Source: G965233625 sp965233625 (lineage in GTDB: Bacteria; Planctomycetota; Planctomycetia; Pirellulales; Pirellulaceae). Taken from it: DNA of 64,000 bases. Made by a program: the position numbers and the translations under genes. The first letter of the stretch is position 1. Each line of letters opens with the position of its first letter. The stretch is from positions 7,006,001 through 7,070,000 of the forward strand of contig OZ247499.1 of NCBI GenBank assembly GCA_965233625.1, read 5' to 3'. This document shows positions 36,763-46,561 of the stretch, piece by piece. Below the pieces are notes generated by a model. It searched no databases. It worked only from the letters and a program-made list of their open reading frames with translations, and was not told the origin of the DNA.

Positions 36763-39324
36763 TCAGTCGTTGTACGGCTCCATCAGTTCGATCAGCTCGT
36801 CGTTGCCTGGCGGAATGCGGATTTCGGCGCCGGCGCCCGAAGCAAGCACTTCTGGCAGACGCTGTTTCCAGGTGGTGATGAACGCGCCCATCAGGCCAAA
36901 TTCTTCTTCATCTTCCGGGCTGATTTCGGGCGCCGCATCGTCGTTGACGCCAGGGTTCATCACAAAGTCGTTCAGCATAATGCGTGTATACTTCCGCCGT
37001 GCACGCCGTTTAGCGGCTTCGTCGCGGAGCTTGAGGTTGACGACCTTCATCAACCGCTGGTTGATCTCGTCAAACGTGTCCTTGGAGCAGAAATAGTCCC
37101 GCATGTAACGGGTGAACTGGCCGAAGTCTTCGGCGCCAAGCCACGGTCCACCTTCGGGGTGTTTCGACGTGTATTCATCCCAGGCGTTGGGCGCCGTGAC
37201 GGTTGCCCACTCGTGGAAGAACTCCTGCAACTGCCGCGGGAAACGGCGTTCCAGAGGTTCCGGGCGGCCGACGCTGGCTTTAGCGGGCATATCCGCGAAG
37301 TCCGAGATGCGCCATTGATCGCCTTCGTCGAAGCCAAGCGATTTCTCCAGCGCGCGGACACGGTCGTAAACAGCTTGCGTATCGGATGTCAGCCAGTCGA
37401 GCACGCGTTTGGCGCACTGTTCACGCTGTTTGCGGTCAATGTTTGAATCTGCACTGACCACCCAGCCGTTGCCAAGTTGTTTCAGCCGCGATTCGATCTC
37501 GTTGATCTGCTTTTCCAGCATGTCCTGCTTACGCTCGGCGGTGGTGACTTTCCGCCAGCCTTCGCCAATCAGTGACATACCGCCGTCTTCGTCTTTCATA
37601 GCGGCCGCCCATTTTTCGGACGGGTTGGCCATGTACTCCTGCACGCTTTTGGATTGCAGAAGTGCGTTGCCGGCATGGGTCCACTTCTCGGCGCCGGCTT
37701 TGCGCTGCTGTTCGGCATTGGCGTCCCAGGTGCCGGGGTAGCGGAGCGGGTAGGTGTTGGTGAAAGACTTGCCTTTGCCGCCGAATTCCTGCATCACGTC
37801 GCCCAGCGCGTCTGCCAGTTGCGAGAGCCGTGCTTCGTACAGCATGGCGTCTGCGTATTCGTCGCGGTTGCGGAATTCTTCGTCGATACCGGTCAGCCCC
37901 AGGAACAACGCAGGCAGTTCATCGCGGACCTTCCGCGGCCAGTTCTCCTGCCCGTAGCGCGCTTTGCCCCACTTGTCGATGTGGAACTTCATCTGTGCGG
38001 TCACTTCGAGGTTGCCGCCGCGTGCGAGCAGCAGCAGTGTCTGAATCAGCAGTTCGTCGGTGTACCGTTCAAACAGGTAGGCGACCTTACCGCGTTTGAC
38101 GATTTCCATCTGCTCTTCAACCGTCTCCGCATTGGCCCGCTTGCCTTGCTCGGCGCCTTGGCGGCCGGCACGCATACCGGGAATGTCGAGAATGTCGATC
38201 TGTTCGATCACCTTCCGCCAGTCTTCGCTTAAGCGGTGCGGCAGAATGGGAATGACCAGTTCCAGCATGGAAGCCTGCATGGTTTCCAGGTCTTCGCGAC
38301 CGCCGCCACGGCCTTCGTCGTAGCCAAGCACGTACCAGCTCATATCCTGTTTGAGCCGGAAATCGCCCCAGTCCACTTTGGTGAAGCAGCGTGAATTGCG
38401 GCGCTCGTGCACTTTGGCCCGCTGGCTATCCAGCAGGTAACGCACACCGGCCCAGTGGGTCAGAATGGCCGGGTCATGTTCGGGCGAAGCCACGCGGGTC
38501 AGGAAATCGTTGACGCGCATAAACATGCCGGTCAGCGAACCCCAGTTGTCCCAGAACAAATTGGCGGCCAGCGCGATGTAGCCTTCTTCGTTCATCGGAT
38601 AACGCGTCAGCAGGCCGTTAACGACCGACTCTTTGGCCGGGAAGCCGCGGCGGTCGCACTCTTTCATGTACGAATACGCGTCTAACAGGTCCAGGCGCCA
38701 GCCGCGGTCCACCGTTGTGTCGGAATACCGGCGGCCACATTCTTCGAAAATGTTTTCCAGCTCATCTTCGGTCCATACATCCGGCGTGCTCTTCTTACCG
38801 CACTCCACCAGGAAGCCACGGGCCAGCACGCGGAGCCACTGCGCGCGCGTCAGCGCCCGCACCATCACCGGGTATTCCGGCGCGGTGCTGGCCGCGATGC
38901 GGTCTTTGGTGGTGAACCGCGTGACCAGGGCGGTGGCTTCGTTGGAGCCTGACTGCGGGTTCAGGTCGGTGTCGAAAGACAAGTGCTGGAAGTAGGCGGG
39001 TGGGCCGCTTTGCTCATCGCGGCCCAGCGGGCTGTAATCGTCGCTGCTGGGCAGTAGCACGCGGCCGACGAAGAGGCTCTTTCCCACCTGCGAAGGGCCG
39101 TACACGGCAGCGGCGACGGGCACTTTGGCGGAACTGAACACGTTGCTGGCCATGCGGCGAAGCTGCGTGAGTTCGAACTCGTCGCTAGAAAGGATCGGCG
39201 CCAGATCGCGTTCCACCCGCTCGGGATTATATTCGGCCACCCAGTTGGCAAGATCGGTGGCAAGCTCCTCGGTGCGTTCCGCCTTCCGGATCAGCCGGCG
39301 GTCGCGATCGTCTGGAAAACCCAC
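36763..39324 (-). CDS. SrfC-like P-loop protein (GTPase-like)
   Basis: 853 residues. The P-loop is GPSQVGKSL at 76-84. A G3-like DxPG motif, DILDIPGMRAG, is at 377-387, so it resembles a large dynamin/YjcC-type GTPase. A C-terminal helical region follows. The overall order and length resemble the 'virulence factor SrfC' family. The gene lies between the Ig/PDZ membrane-protein gene (99-base gap) and the SrfB-like gene (56-base gap). Nucleotide preference cannot be read with certainty; no clear NKxD was identified. Confidence 0.83.
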   Translation of the reverse strand: MGFPDDRDRRLIRKAERTEELATDLANWVAEYNPERVERDLAPILSSDEFELTQLRRMASNVFSSAKVPVAAAVYGPSQVGKSLFVGRVLLPSSDDYSPLGRDEQSGPPAYFQHLSFDTDLNPQSGSNEATALVTRFTTKDRIAASTAPEYPVMVRALTRAQWLRVLARGFLVECGKKSTPDVWTEDELENIFEECGRRYSDTTVDRGWRLDLLDAYSYMKECDRRGFPAKESVVNGLLTRYPMNEEGYIALAANLFWDNWGSLTGMFMRVNDFLTRVASPEHDPAILTHWAGVRYLLDSQRAKVHERRNSRCFTKVDWGDFRLKQDMSWYVLGYDEGRGGGREDLETMQASMLELVIPILPHRLSEDWRKVIEQIDILDIPGMRAGRQGAEQGKRANAETVEEQMEIVKRGKVAYLFERYTDELLIQTLLLLARGGNLEVTAQMKFHIDKWGKARYGQENWPRKVRDELPALFLGLTGIDEEFRNRDEYADAMLYEARLSQLADALGDVMQEFGGKGKSFTNTYPLRYPGTWDANAEQQRKAGAEKWTHAGNALLQSKSVQEYMANPSEKWAAAMKDEDGGMSLIGEGWRKVTTAERKQDMLEKQINEIESRLKQLGNGWVVSADSNIDRKQREQCAKRVLDWLTSDTQAVYDRVRALEKSLGFDEGDQWRISDFADMPAKASVGRPEPLERRFPRQLQEFFHEWATVTAPNAWDEYTSKHPEGGPWLGAEDFGQFTRYMRDYFCSKDTFDEINQRLMKVVNLKLRDEAAKRRARRKYTRIMLNDFVMNPGVNDDAAPEISPEDEEEFGLMGAFITTWKQRLPEVLASGAGAEIRIPPGNDELIELMEPYND

Positions 39325-39423
39325 GTTGTAGCACCCGTCTGGAAAAGAGAAAGTTTAAGTAAGTAGCGTCCGCTGGCGATGGTCGCCGCCACGGAGTCGA
39401 TGGAAAGCAAACTGATAAACGGC

Positions 39424-42075
39424 TTAATCGTCCGTTACCAGATTAAAGGATATCGGATAACGCTTGACCTCGTCGCCAATGCGGCGTTCCACCGTCACAC
39501 TGTATTCGTCGCTGGCGTTGCGGCGGACTTTCGACGTTGTAATGGTAGCGTTCTCTCGCGGGCCAAGCACGGCCCAGCTAGTCAGTTCCGCGCCAGTAGA
39601 ATCGGTGACGCGGTATTCCGCTTTTTCGCGTAGTTGCACATGCATCTCGGCGTTAAAGTCGACGGAAGAAAGATTTAAGGGGCGGACCTCAACCAGCCGC
39701 ACAGGTTGTACAAACACGCCGGAACTTCCGCCCAGCGTAAAGCGGCCGGTGTTGCCGTCAGCGTTGACATAACCCAGGCGTGTGCCGTCGCGGAACGGAT
39801 GCGTGCGGAAGTATTCCTGAATTTCAGCGGGCGTCAGGCCAGCCAGGCTGTAACCATCAACATCGGTCACAACCATGCCGGGCTTGAGTCCCGCGCGGAT
39901 CAGGGCGGAATCTGGCCCCAGGCCATCGCCCACAATCAGACCATCCCGCCCGATGCGGAACGCCTTATCGCCTAGATAAGAACCGCCACGCAGGTACTGC
40001 ATGCCGGCTCCCAGCTGAATGGGCGGATGCACGCCAAACGAGAAATTCTCGAGCGGATCGGATGCCAGCGCTGTGACGGGCGGGCTGACCGTGACGTAGC
40101 CAAACAGCGGGAAATCGCCAATCGTGGCGCCGATGATGGCCTGTTCTTCGGGCGTGACTTTGACGCCACGCACTTGCAACATCTCGCGGTTGAACAACGC
40201 GTATTCGGCCGGGGGCTGCTGCGTCCAGGAAACGGCCACAGGCACGACCTCAAACCGGCGGTTGTCCTCAAGGGTGGCCACAACTTTGATATCCGCAATT
40301 TCTCCGACACGGACGTTGGTGCGGCTAGGAATGAGCTCCACCCGCACGACTTTGCCGTCGGTCACCGTGACTTTAATTTCTTTAGAAAGATCACCCTGCG
40401 AGACGGTCATGGTGGTCGAACCTGCGGCGCGTCCGACGATCCGCATGGTGTCCAGATAGCGGTCCGCAATCTTCGGGTCTGCGCTCTTGATGGTGATCGG
40501 TTCTTCGCTCAGCGAAATCACTTCCAGAGGCAGCCATTCGTTCACGTTCATCGTGACATCGCCAGGCTCGACCTGCAGGCCTCCCGCCAGCATGGATTCG
40601 CTGGTCACGGTGAATTTCAGTTCGCCTTCGGCTTCGCCAAGCGTCGCGGTTAATGTAGTCTCGCCACTGTTGCGGCCCATCAGATAGCCGCCCATCAGCT
40701 TCACATTGTTTTCCGGCGAAGCCAGGATTTTCAGGCGTGAAGACGTGGTGACGTTGTACTCGTTGCCTTTGGCGTCTTTGGCCGTCACGATAATTTCCGC
40801 TTTCTGGCCCAGAGCGACTTTCTCAGGATCAAGCTTCAGCTCTAAAGACTTATAGTCGCCCTCTGCCACGCTGATTTTGGCTGTGGCTTCAATCGTTTCT
40901 TCTTTGGCTGAGTCAAGCAGCAGCGTGGCGGTGACGGACGTATTGCCGGGCGCCGTGCCTTCGAACAGGCCGTACTGGGCGTGGGCGATGGCTTCGTCTT
41001 CAATCAGGAAGTTCGCCTGCTGCGTGAAGTCGATAGGGTCCGCATCGTCGTAATGGCCCATCACCTTGACTTCGCTGGTGGCGCCGACGGCCAGCTTGAT
41101 ATTGGCCGGCTCGATGGTGATAGATTTTGGCGGCGGCGGAATGGTGACTTTGACCGTTGCTTCCGTGTTCAGACTGCCGTATTTGAACTGCAAAGATGCA
41201 CGCCCCGGCGCCAATGCTTTGGCGACCGCGCCCGAGGGTGGAAAGGCGATCACACGTTTGTCGCTTGAGACGGGCACGATATCTTCCGTGACATCGCTGC
41301 TGAAGATCAGCCAGCTTTTATGCAGGACCTTATATTCAATATTGCGGCCCTGGGCGATTTCGCTTGTTGAAGGCGTCACCACCAGCCGCGGACGTCCTAG
41401 CATGTAAAACAGCCCCAGCAACAGCAGCAGCAACAGCGCGATGGCAATGCCGATGCTACGTCCTGAGAAGCCCATGAACGCGGGCGGTTTGCGGCCGACG
41501 TTATAGGTTTCGCAATTGGGGCACTTCACCTTCTGCTTCGGACGTTTGGCCAGCAGTTGCTGGCATTCGTTGTTGGAGCAGACGACGGAAGTTGCCGGCT
41601 CTGGGTCGGTCCGTTGATAGCCCCAGCACCACGCCAGCTGCCAAGGTTGCCGTCCTTCCCGGTATTTGAAGAAGTAATGTTCGTGTTCGCCCTGCTCCAG
41701 ATCCGCCGTAAGTGCGTTGTAAGTCTTACGCGCCAGCCGATGGAGCGTCTGCTCTGAAGCGCCTTCAGGCCGCGCCTTCTTCAACCGGGCGCCGATGGCT
41801 TTCAACTGGTCGTTCAGCGGACCTTCAAGATCGTCTTTGGTGGCGGGATAGCACTCAACATCGTCCATCCGCGCGCCTTCGGATGTATTGACGAAGAAGT
41901 ACACGCGATCTTTGCCACGCCACTCCGGCTCTGCGATCAGGTTGCCGAACCATCGCTGCATAATGGCGTAGTTGGAACCTGTGCGGTCAAGCATCCCCAG
42001 CCCAGGCTCGGTCGCCATGTGCCGGTAATCGCGAGCATCGCTTGATAGGTCCACGCAAAATAAGGGATCAGCCAT
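39424..42075 (-). CDS. Membrane protein with zinc ribbon, Ig-like repeats and PDZ-like domain
   Basis: About 883 residues from ATG 42075. Residues 1-200 are soluble and include a zinc ribbon (C166, C171, C185, C188). A single transmembrane segment follows (about 207-226, with a run of eight leucines). The outer part has several BIG2/Ig-like repeats, each with phrases such as LVVTPSTSEIAQGR, ITIEPANIKLAVGATSEV and LQVEPGDVTMNVNEWLP. A PDZ-like domain is near residue 700-790 (DSALIRAGLKPGMVVTDVDGY), followed by a beta-rich end. The first gene of the operon, it is likely the envelope anchor that carries the cytoplasmic SrfB/SrfC-like proteins. Confidence 0.82.
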   Translation of the reverse strand: MADPLFCVDLSSDARDYRHMATEPGLGMLDRTGSNYAIMQRWFGNLIAEPEWRGKDRVYFFVNTSEGARMDDVECYPATKDDLEGPLNDQLKAIGARLKKARPEGASEQTLHRLARKTYNALTADLEQGEHEHYFFKYREGRQPWQLAWCWGYQRTDPEPATSVVCSNNECQQLLAKRPKQKVKCPNCETYNVGRKPPAFMGFSGRSIGIAIALLLLLLLGLFYMLGRPRLVVTPSTSEIAQGRNIEYKVLHKSWLIFSSDVTEDIVPVSSDKRVIAFPPSGAVAKALAPGRASLQFKYGSLNTEATVKVTIPPPPKSITIEPANIKLAVGATSEVKVMGHYDDADPIDFTQQANFLIEDEAIAHAQYGLFEGTAPGNTSVTATLLLDSAKEETIEATAKISVAEGDYKSLELKLDPEKVALGQKAEIIVTAKDAKGNEYNVTTSSRLKILASPENNVKLMGGYLMGRNSGETTLTATLGEAEGELKFTVTSESMLAGGLQVEPGDVTMNVNEWLPLEVISLSEEPITIKSADPKIADRYLDTMRIVGRAAGSTTMTVSQGDLSKEIKVTVTDGKVVRVELIPSRTNVRVGEIADIKVVATLEDNRRFEVVPVAVSWTQQPPAEYALFNREMLQVRGVKVTPEEQAIIGATIGDFPLFGYVTVSPPVTALASDPLENFSFGVHPPIQLGAGMQYLRGGSYLGDKAFRIGRDGLIVGDGLGPDSALIRAGLKPGMVVTDVDGYSLAGLTPAEIQEYFRTHPFRDGTRLGYVNADGNTGRFTLGGSSGVFVQPVRLVEVRPLNLSSVDFNAEMHVQLREKAEYRVTDSTGAELTSWAVLGPRENATITTSKVRRNASDEYSVTVERRIGDEVKRYPISFNLVTDD

Positions 42076-42128
42076 CTTCAACAACCGCAGAATGAAACGT
42101 AGAAACCGTTTGTCTCGCCCCAATATGC

Positions 42129-42155
42129 ATCATACCATTTTCGGGCAAGGCGAAA
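42129..42155 (-). promoter_or_regulatory. Weak candidate promoter for the SrfB/SrfC-like operon
   Basis: On the minus strand TATGAT (42129-42134) lies about 54 bases before the first start codon. The upstream hexamer is poor (TTTCGC, 42150-42155, 15-base spacer), so this call is weak. Confidence 0.3.
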
Positions 42156-42223
42156 TCTTTGCACAATATAAACGGCTGAAGCGCGGGTTTGTACTCATTG
42201 TGCAGCAGCAAGGTGGTAGAAAC

Positions 42224-45200
42224 TTAGCCGTTACAAATCGCCTCGTCGAGGTTTTGCAGCATGGAGGCAATCACAGACCAGGCCGCATGTTCGGCCACGG
42301 GCAGTCCCGCGGGCGGGTGCTCGCCGACGCTGATCAGCTTGCTGGCTGCCGCTGGATTCGCCAGGTAGTGCCGCCTCAGCGAGGCCAGCTGCCGGGTGAG
42401 TACGTTGAGTTCTTCCGGCCTGGGCATCCGTGAAGTTGCCAGGCGGAAAGCAAATTGCAGCCGCATCGCGTCCGAAATGAGTTGGCGGTTCTGCAAAATC
42501 CGCGCGGCCGTTAGCCGGGCAGCTTCGGCGAATCCCGTGTCATTAAGCAGCACCAGCGCCTGCAATCCTGTATCAGGCGTTTCACGTGTAACGGTGCAGA
42601 CTTCGCGGGAGACGGCGCCGAGCGACGTCATGGCTGGTGGCGGCGATGCACGTTTCCAGAAGGTGTAAACACTCCGCCGGTAAAGCGACGGGCCGTGACT
42701 TTGTTTAAAAACCTGTGCCGTATAGTTTAGCGGATTGTAAGAAATTTCCTTCCACAATCCGGGCGGTTGATACGGAGAGACGCCCGGTCCGCCCATTTCA
42801 TTCTGCAAGACGCCTGCCGCAGCCAGCGCGTTGTCGCGGATAGCAGCGGCGGAAAGCCGTTGCCTGGGACCACGGGCCAGCCAGCGGTTTTCCGGGTCCA
42901 ACTGCCAGCGCTGCGGGCTGACGTGGGAAGTCTGCTGAAAGGTGGCGCTGCTGACAATTAGCCGCAGGATATGTTTGATATCCCAGCCAGAATCCATGAA
43001 TTCCACGGCCAGCCAGTCTAACAGCGCAGGATGCGTCGGCAGGTCGCCGCGGACACCAAAGTCTTCGGGTGTGCGGACAAGGCCGGTCCCCATCAGATGC
43101 TGCCACAGCCGGTTGACCATCACGCGTGCTGTAAGCGGATTGCGCCGGTCGACAATCCAGCGCGCCAGGCCCAGGCGGTTGCGGGCGGCGCCGGCGGGAA
43201 GTGGAGGAAGCACCTCAGGAACGCCGGGCTGTACTGGCTGCTTGCCGCTGCGGTAGTCGCCGGTTTCCAGCAGTAGCGTCTGGCGTGGTTCTGGCAGTTC
43301 CTGCATCACCATCACCGTCGGCGTGCGCCGCCGGGTGGCCGTGATTTCCGATTGTAGCAGCCGGAGTTCGCCCAGCAGTTTTTTGAAGGCCGGGTCGACA
43401 TTCTCTAGAAAGAATTGACGCAGGTACCGTCTTTGTCTGGCGTTTCTTTCAGCCGGCGCCACGGCGATGATTTCCCGCACGGGATCGCCACCCGCGACGA
43501 GGCCCACTTCACCCGGCGTCAATGCACGCGGGTAGATACGGATCTCGTCAAGCATTCCGCGGAAGGGCGTGCCGCTGCCACGTTGACCAATCTGTAAGGG
43601 CGAATCCGTCAGGATATCCCCGCTCAGCGTGTCGGCAGTGACGGTTGCGGGCTGCAATTCTCCGTTGACAAACAGCTTCACCCCTTTGGCTTTGCTGCTG
43701 CCGTCATAAGTCACGCAGACATGCGACCACTGGTTCGTGGGCAACTGACTGGCGGCGTGCACTTCCAGCTGGTAGCCCGGCGCCGCGTGCACCGCGGTGA
43801 ACGTCAGGCGGCGTTTCTTGAGCAGCAGTTCGTAACCCGCTTCCGGCGCCGCATCGCCACGCCGCGCGATAATGGTCATGGTGTCGCCCACAGTGGGCTG
43901 CACCCATGCCGACAGGGTGAAAGCATCGGAGGCGTGAAGCACGCCGCCAGCGGCCGATTCAACGTGCGTCTCGCCCGTCATCACCAACGCATCGCCACGT
44001 TTGCCGGGTAGGTGAAAACCGTCGCCCTTAATCGCAGCGGCGGGCTTTCCCGTTTCATCCACAGATAAAAGATGTTTTGCGCCCTCTGCTTTGTCCAAGG
44101 TGAAATGGTGCAGCAAGCCGCCGGGTGGCTGCTGAAAGGCGGCGCCGGTTTGCAGTTTTTTCTCCCACAGCATCTGCGCCGGCAGCGAGGCCCGTTCCCG
44201 CGCCTTCATCTGCGCGGCAAGGAGGTCCCGCTGCTGCGAGAGGCTAGCCAGCCGCAGTTGTTGCGCCGGCGTCGGAGCGCGGAGCACCGGCTCTGCGTTG
44301 CCTCCCTGCCCATCAATGCCTTTCTCAGGGATGTTGTTGAAGTAGGCGTAGAAACGGTAGAAGTCGCGTTGCGAAAGCGGGTCGTATTTATGATCGTGAC
44401 ACCGCGCACAGCGCATCGTCAGACCCAGCCAGGTTGTCGCCGTCGTGACGGTGCGGTCCATCACGTATTCCGTGCGGAATTCTTCGGCAATGGCGCCGTT
44501 TTCAAAATTGATCATGTGGTTGCGGTTGAAGCCGGTCGCAATCCGCTGCGAGATGGTGGCGCCGGGCAACAGGTCGCCCGCCAGCTGCTCGATGGTGAAG
44601 CGGTCGTAGGGCATGTTGTTGTTTAACGCAGCAATCACCCAGTCCCGCCAACGCCACATTTCCCGGTGGCTATCCGTGTGGTAACCGTGAGTGTCCGCGT
44701 ACCGCGCCAGGTCCAGCCACATCGCGGCGAGGTGTTCTCCATAGCGTGGGGACGCCAGCAGCCGGCTGATTTCGCGTTCGTATTTGTCTGGTTGGCCGGA
44801 CGCGATGAAGGCGTCGAGTTCCTCCGGCGCCGGTGCGATCCCTGTCAGCGCCAGCGAAAGCCGTCGCAGGCGGGCGGCGTCTGCAGCGCGGCCGGCGGGC
44901 GCGAGGCCGCGTTGTTCCATCTGCCGCAGTGTGAAGAAGTCGATGGCGTTCTGCGGCCAATCTCCATGCTTCACCGTCGGAAGCGCCGGCCGCACGGGTG
45001 GCGCAAACGCCCAATGCCGCTGCCACCTGGCGCCTTGATTGATCCACTGCAGCAGCAACGCCTTCTCTGCAGAAGTAAGTTGCTTATCCGCCGTGGGCGG
45101 CGGCATGCGTGTATCGGCATCCTGGCTGATGATACGCTGGTACGCCTGGCTGTGCGCGGGATTTCCAGCCTTGAAAGCCACACCGCCATCGCTGAGCGCG

Positions 45201-45421
45201 GCGAAGGCGCCTTCGGCGGTATCCAGGCGGAAGCCAGCTTCACGGTGCTTGGCATCGGGTCCGTGGCAGTCGTAGCAGTGGTTAGCCAGAATTGGGCGGA
45301 TCTGCCGGTTGAAGCTGATGGGTTCAGCCGAAAGCGAGCGGCAACTGGCCACCGTCAGCACCAGGCCGACAGCGCATACAATGCGTTGCTTCGTAAGCCA
45401 GTGGTGCGATATTGCCGTCAT
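42224..45421 (-). CDS. PSCyt1 cytochrome-like / DUF1549 / LamG-like / DUF1553 protein
   Basis: About 1065 residues from ATG 45421, which follows GGGAG. A signal peptide (KQRIVCAVGLVLTVASC, cleavage near LSAEP) precedes the PSCyt1 haem-binding CYDCHGPDAKHREAGFRLD and RMPPP. DUF1549 (DFFTLRQMEQRGLAP, RYGEHLAAMWLDLARYADT) ends with CARCHDHKYDPLSQ. A LamG-like domain follows at about residues 450-610 and DUF1553 at the end (LARWIVDRRNPLTARVMVNRLW). No DUF1501 gene follows, unlike the pair at the left end. Probably exported; role in polysaccharide use is inferred only. Confidence 0.93.
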   Translation of the reverse strand: MTAISHHWLTKQRIVCAVGLVLTVASCRSLSAEPISFNRQIRPILANHCYDCHGPDAKHREAGFRLDTAEGAFAALSDGGVAFKAGNPAHSQAYQRIISQDADTRMPPPTADKQLTSAEKALLLQWINQGARWQRHWAFAPPVRPALPTVKHGDWPQNAIDFFTLRQMEQRGLAPAGRAADAARLRRLSLALTGIAPAPEELDAFIASGQPDKYEREISRLLASPRYGEHLAAMWLDLARYADTHGYHTDSHREMWRWRDWVIAALNNNMPYDRFTIEQLAGDLLPGATISQRIATGFNRNHMINFENGAIAEEFRTEYVMDRTVTTATTWLGLTMRCARCHDHKYDPLSQRDFYRFYAYFNNIPEKGIDGQGGNAEPVLRAPTPAQQLRLASLSQQRDLLAAQMKARERASLPAQMLWEKKLQTGAAFQQPPGGLLHHFTLDKAEGAKHLLSVDETGKPAAAIKGDGFHLPGKRGDALVMTGETHVESAAGGVLHASDAFTLSAWVQPTVGDTMTIIARRGDAAPEAGYELLLKKRRLTFTAVHAAPGYQLEVHAASQLPTNQWSHVCVTYDGSSKAKGVKLFVNGELQPATVTADTLSGDILTDSPLQIGQRGSGTPFRGMLDEIRIYPRALTPGEVGLVAGGDPVREIIAVAPAERNARQRRYLRQFFLENVDPAFKKLLGELRLLQSEITATRRRTPTVMVMQELPEPRQTLLLETGDYRSGKQPVQPGVPEVLPPLPAGAARNRLGLARWIVDRRNPLTARVMVNRLWQHLMGTGLVRTPEDFGVRGDLPTHPALLDWLAVEFMDSGWDIKHILRLIVSSATFQQTSHVSPQRWQLDPENRWLARGPRQRLSAAAIRDNALAAAGVLQNEMGGPGVSPYQPPGLWKEISYNPLNYTAQVFKQSHGPSLYRRSVYTFWKRASPPPAMTSLGAVSREVCTVTRETPDTGLQALVLLNDTGFAEAARLTAARILQNRQLISDAMRLQFAFRLATSRMPRPEELNVLTRQLASLRRHYLANPAAASKLISVGEHPPAGLPVAEHAAWSVIASMLQNLDEAICNG

Positions 45422-45623
45422 GATGCGTGACTCCCTAACCTTAAATTCTACCTCCCACAAACTTCTTCCGCATGGTGTTTGCAGAATCGCGGTGCGAAGA
45501 ATTTGACGGCTGGCGCGGGTGCTGAGTATCCTGAACACTGCATCGGCACATTCATCGCGCCGATGCCTTATCTAATCTGTATGTGCCGGATATTCTGGTC
45601 TTCACGACTAAAGGAGATGAGTG

Positions 45624-46052
45624 ATGTCGCTACGCGAAATCATTGATAGCAAAGGGCCTAAAGTTTTCTCAATCGGTCCAGAGGCCACACTCGCCGATGT
45701 GGTGGATCAGCTTGTCGAACACAACTGCGGCTCTTTGCTGGTATGTAATGTCGCTGGCAACATGGTGGGCATCATTACCGAACGCGATATTCTCCGTGCC
45801 TGTGCCGCACGCAAGGGCGCCCTCGAAGATCTCGTTGTGCGTGACTATATGACCGCTGAAGTCCACACGGGCGACCTTGACGATACACTCGCCAACACGA
45901 TGGGGCTGATGACCGAAAAACGCATCCGCCATCTGCCGATCTTTGAGAAGCAGCAACTAGTAGGACTGATTTCGATCGGCGATCTTGTCAAAACCCAGTA
46001 CAACCAGATTGCCGTCGAAAATCACTATCTGAAGAACTACATCCAAAGCTAA
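45624..46052 (+). CDS. Tandem CBS-domain protein
   Basis: 142 residues from ATG 45624, with AAGGAG at 45611-45616. Two CBS domains fill the protein: VVDQLVEHNCGSLLVCNVAGNMVGIITERDILRAC and the second VRDYMTAEVHT ... TEKRIRHLPIFEKQQLVGLISIGDLVK. Such proteins bind adenine nucleotides and often act as regulators. It is 12 bases before the small Pro-rich gene, so the two are co-transcribed. Confidence 0.93.
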   Translation: MSLREIIDSKGPKVFSIGPEATLADVVDQLVEHNCGSLLVCNVAGNMVGIITERDILRACAARKGALEDLVVRDYMTAEVHTGDLDDTLANTMGLMTEKRIRHLPIFEKQQLVGLISIGDLVKTQYNQIAVENHYLKNYIQS

Positions 46053-46064
46053 CGCGGCGCCATC

Positions 46065-46508
46065 ATGTCGAAACAGCCATCGCAGACCGCATCTATTATC
46101 ACCGTGGTTGGTCTGGGCCTGCTTGCCGGAGGCGGCGGCCTGGGCATGTGCATCTGCTGCGGTCTGGCGGGATTTCTGATGGCCGTGGACGAATCTGATA
46201 CAAGACGGGAAACCATTACCAAAGGTGAAGCGGCGCCGCGGATTCGCACCGATGTGGCGGACCCGTCGTTCCCTCGCGTAACGCCGCCCACCATGCGGCC
46301 TATGGAATCGCCCTTCCCGGACCGGTCGATTGATTCCGGTTTTCCGCCACGCACGCCCATCCCGCCGCCACGGATTCCGGCGCCTACCTTCCGTCCACCC
46401 CGTGCTCCATCCATTACGCCGGGCGATTTTGGGCGACCCCGCATTCCGCCCCGGCCGACGCCGCCCCGGTTCCCCAGTGGCCCGTTGGGACCGGGCTTCG
46501 ACCGGTAG
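46065..46508 (+). CDS. Small membrane-anchored Pro/Arg-rich protein
   Basis: 147 residues. A hydrophobic segment at about residues 10-40 (SIITVVGLGLLAGGGGLG, then CICCGLAGFLM) is followed by a Pro/Arg-rich disordered region of about 100 residues (RTPIPPPRIPAPTFRPPRAP). No known family. It starts 12 bases after the CBS gene stop. Low complexity makes the call modest, but the position and start fit a gene. Confidence 0.6.
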   Translation: MSKQPSQTASIITVVGLGLLAGGGGLGMCICCGLAGFLMAVDESDTRRETITKGEAAPRIRTDVADPSFPRVTPPTMRPMESPFPDRSIDSGFPPRTPIPPPRIPAPTFRPPRAPSITPGDFGRPRIPPRPTPPRFPSGPLGPGFDR

Positions 46509-46561
46509 ACATTCTCCCGGATCATTTACGCCCATATTCACGCACCTGAAAGTGCTGGACG

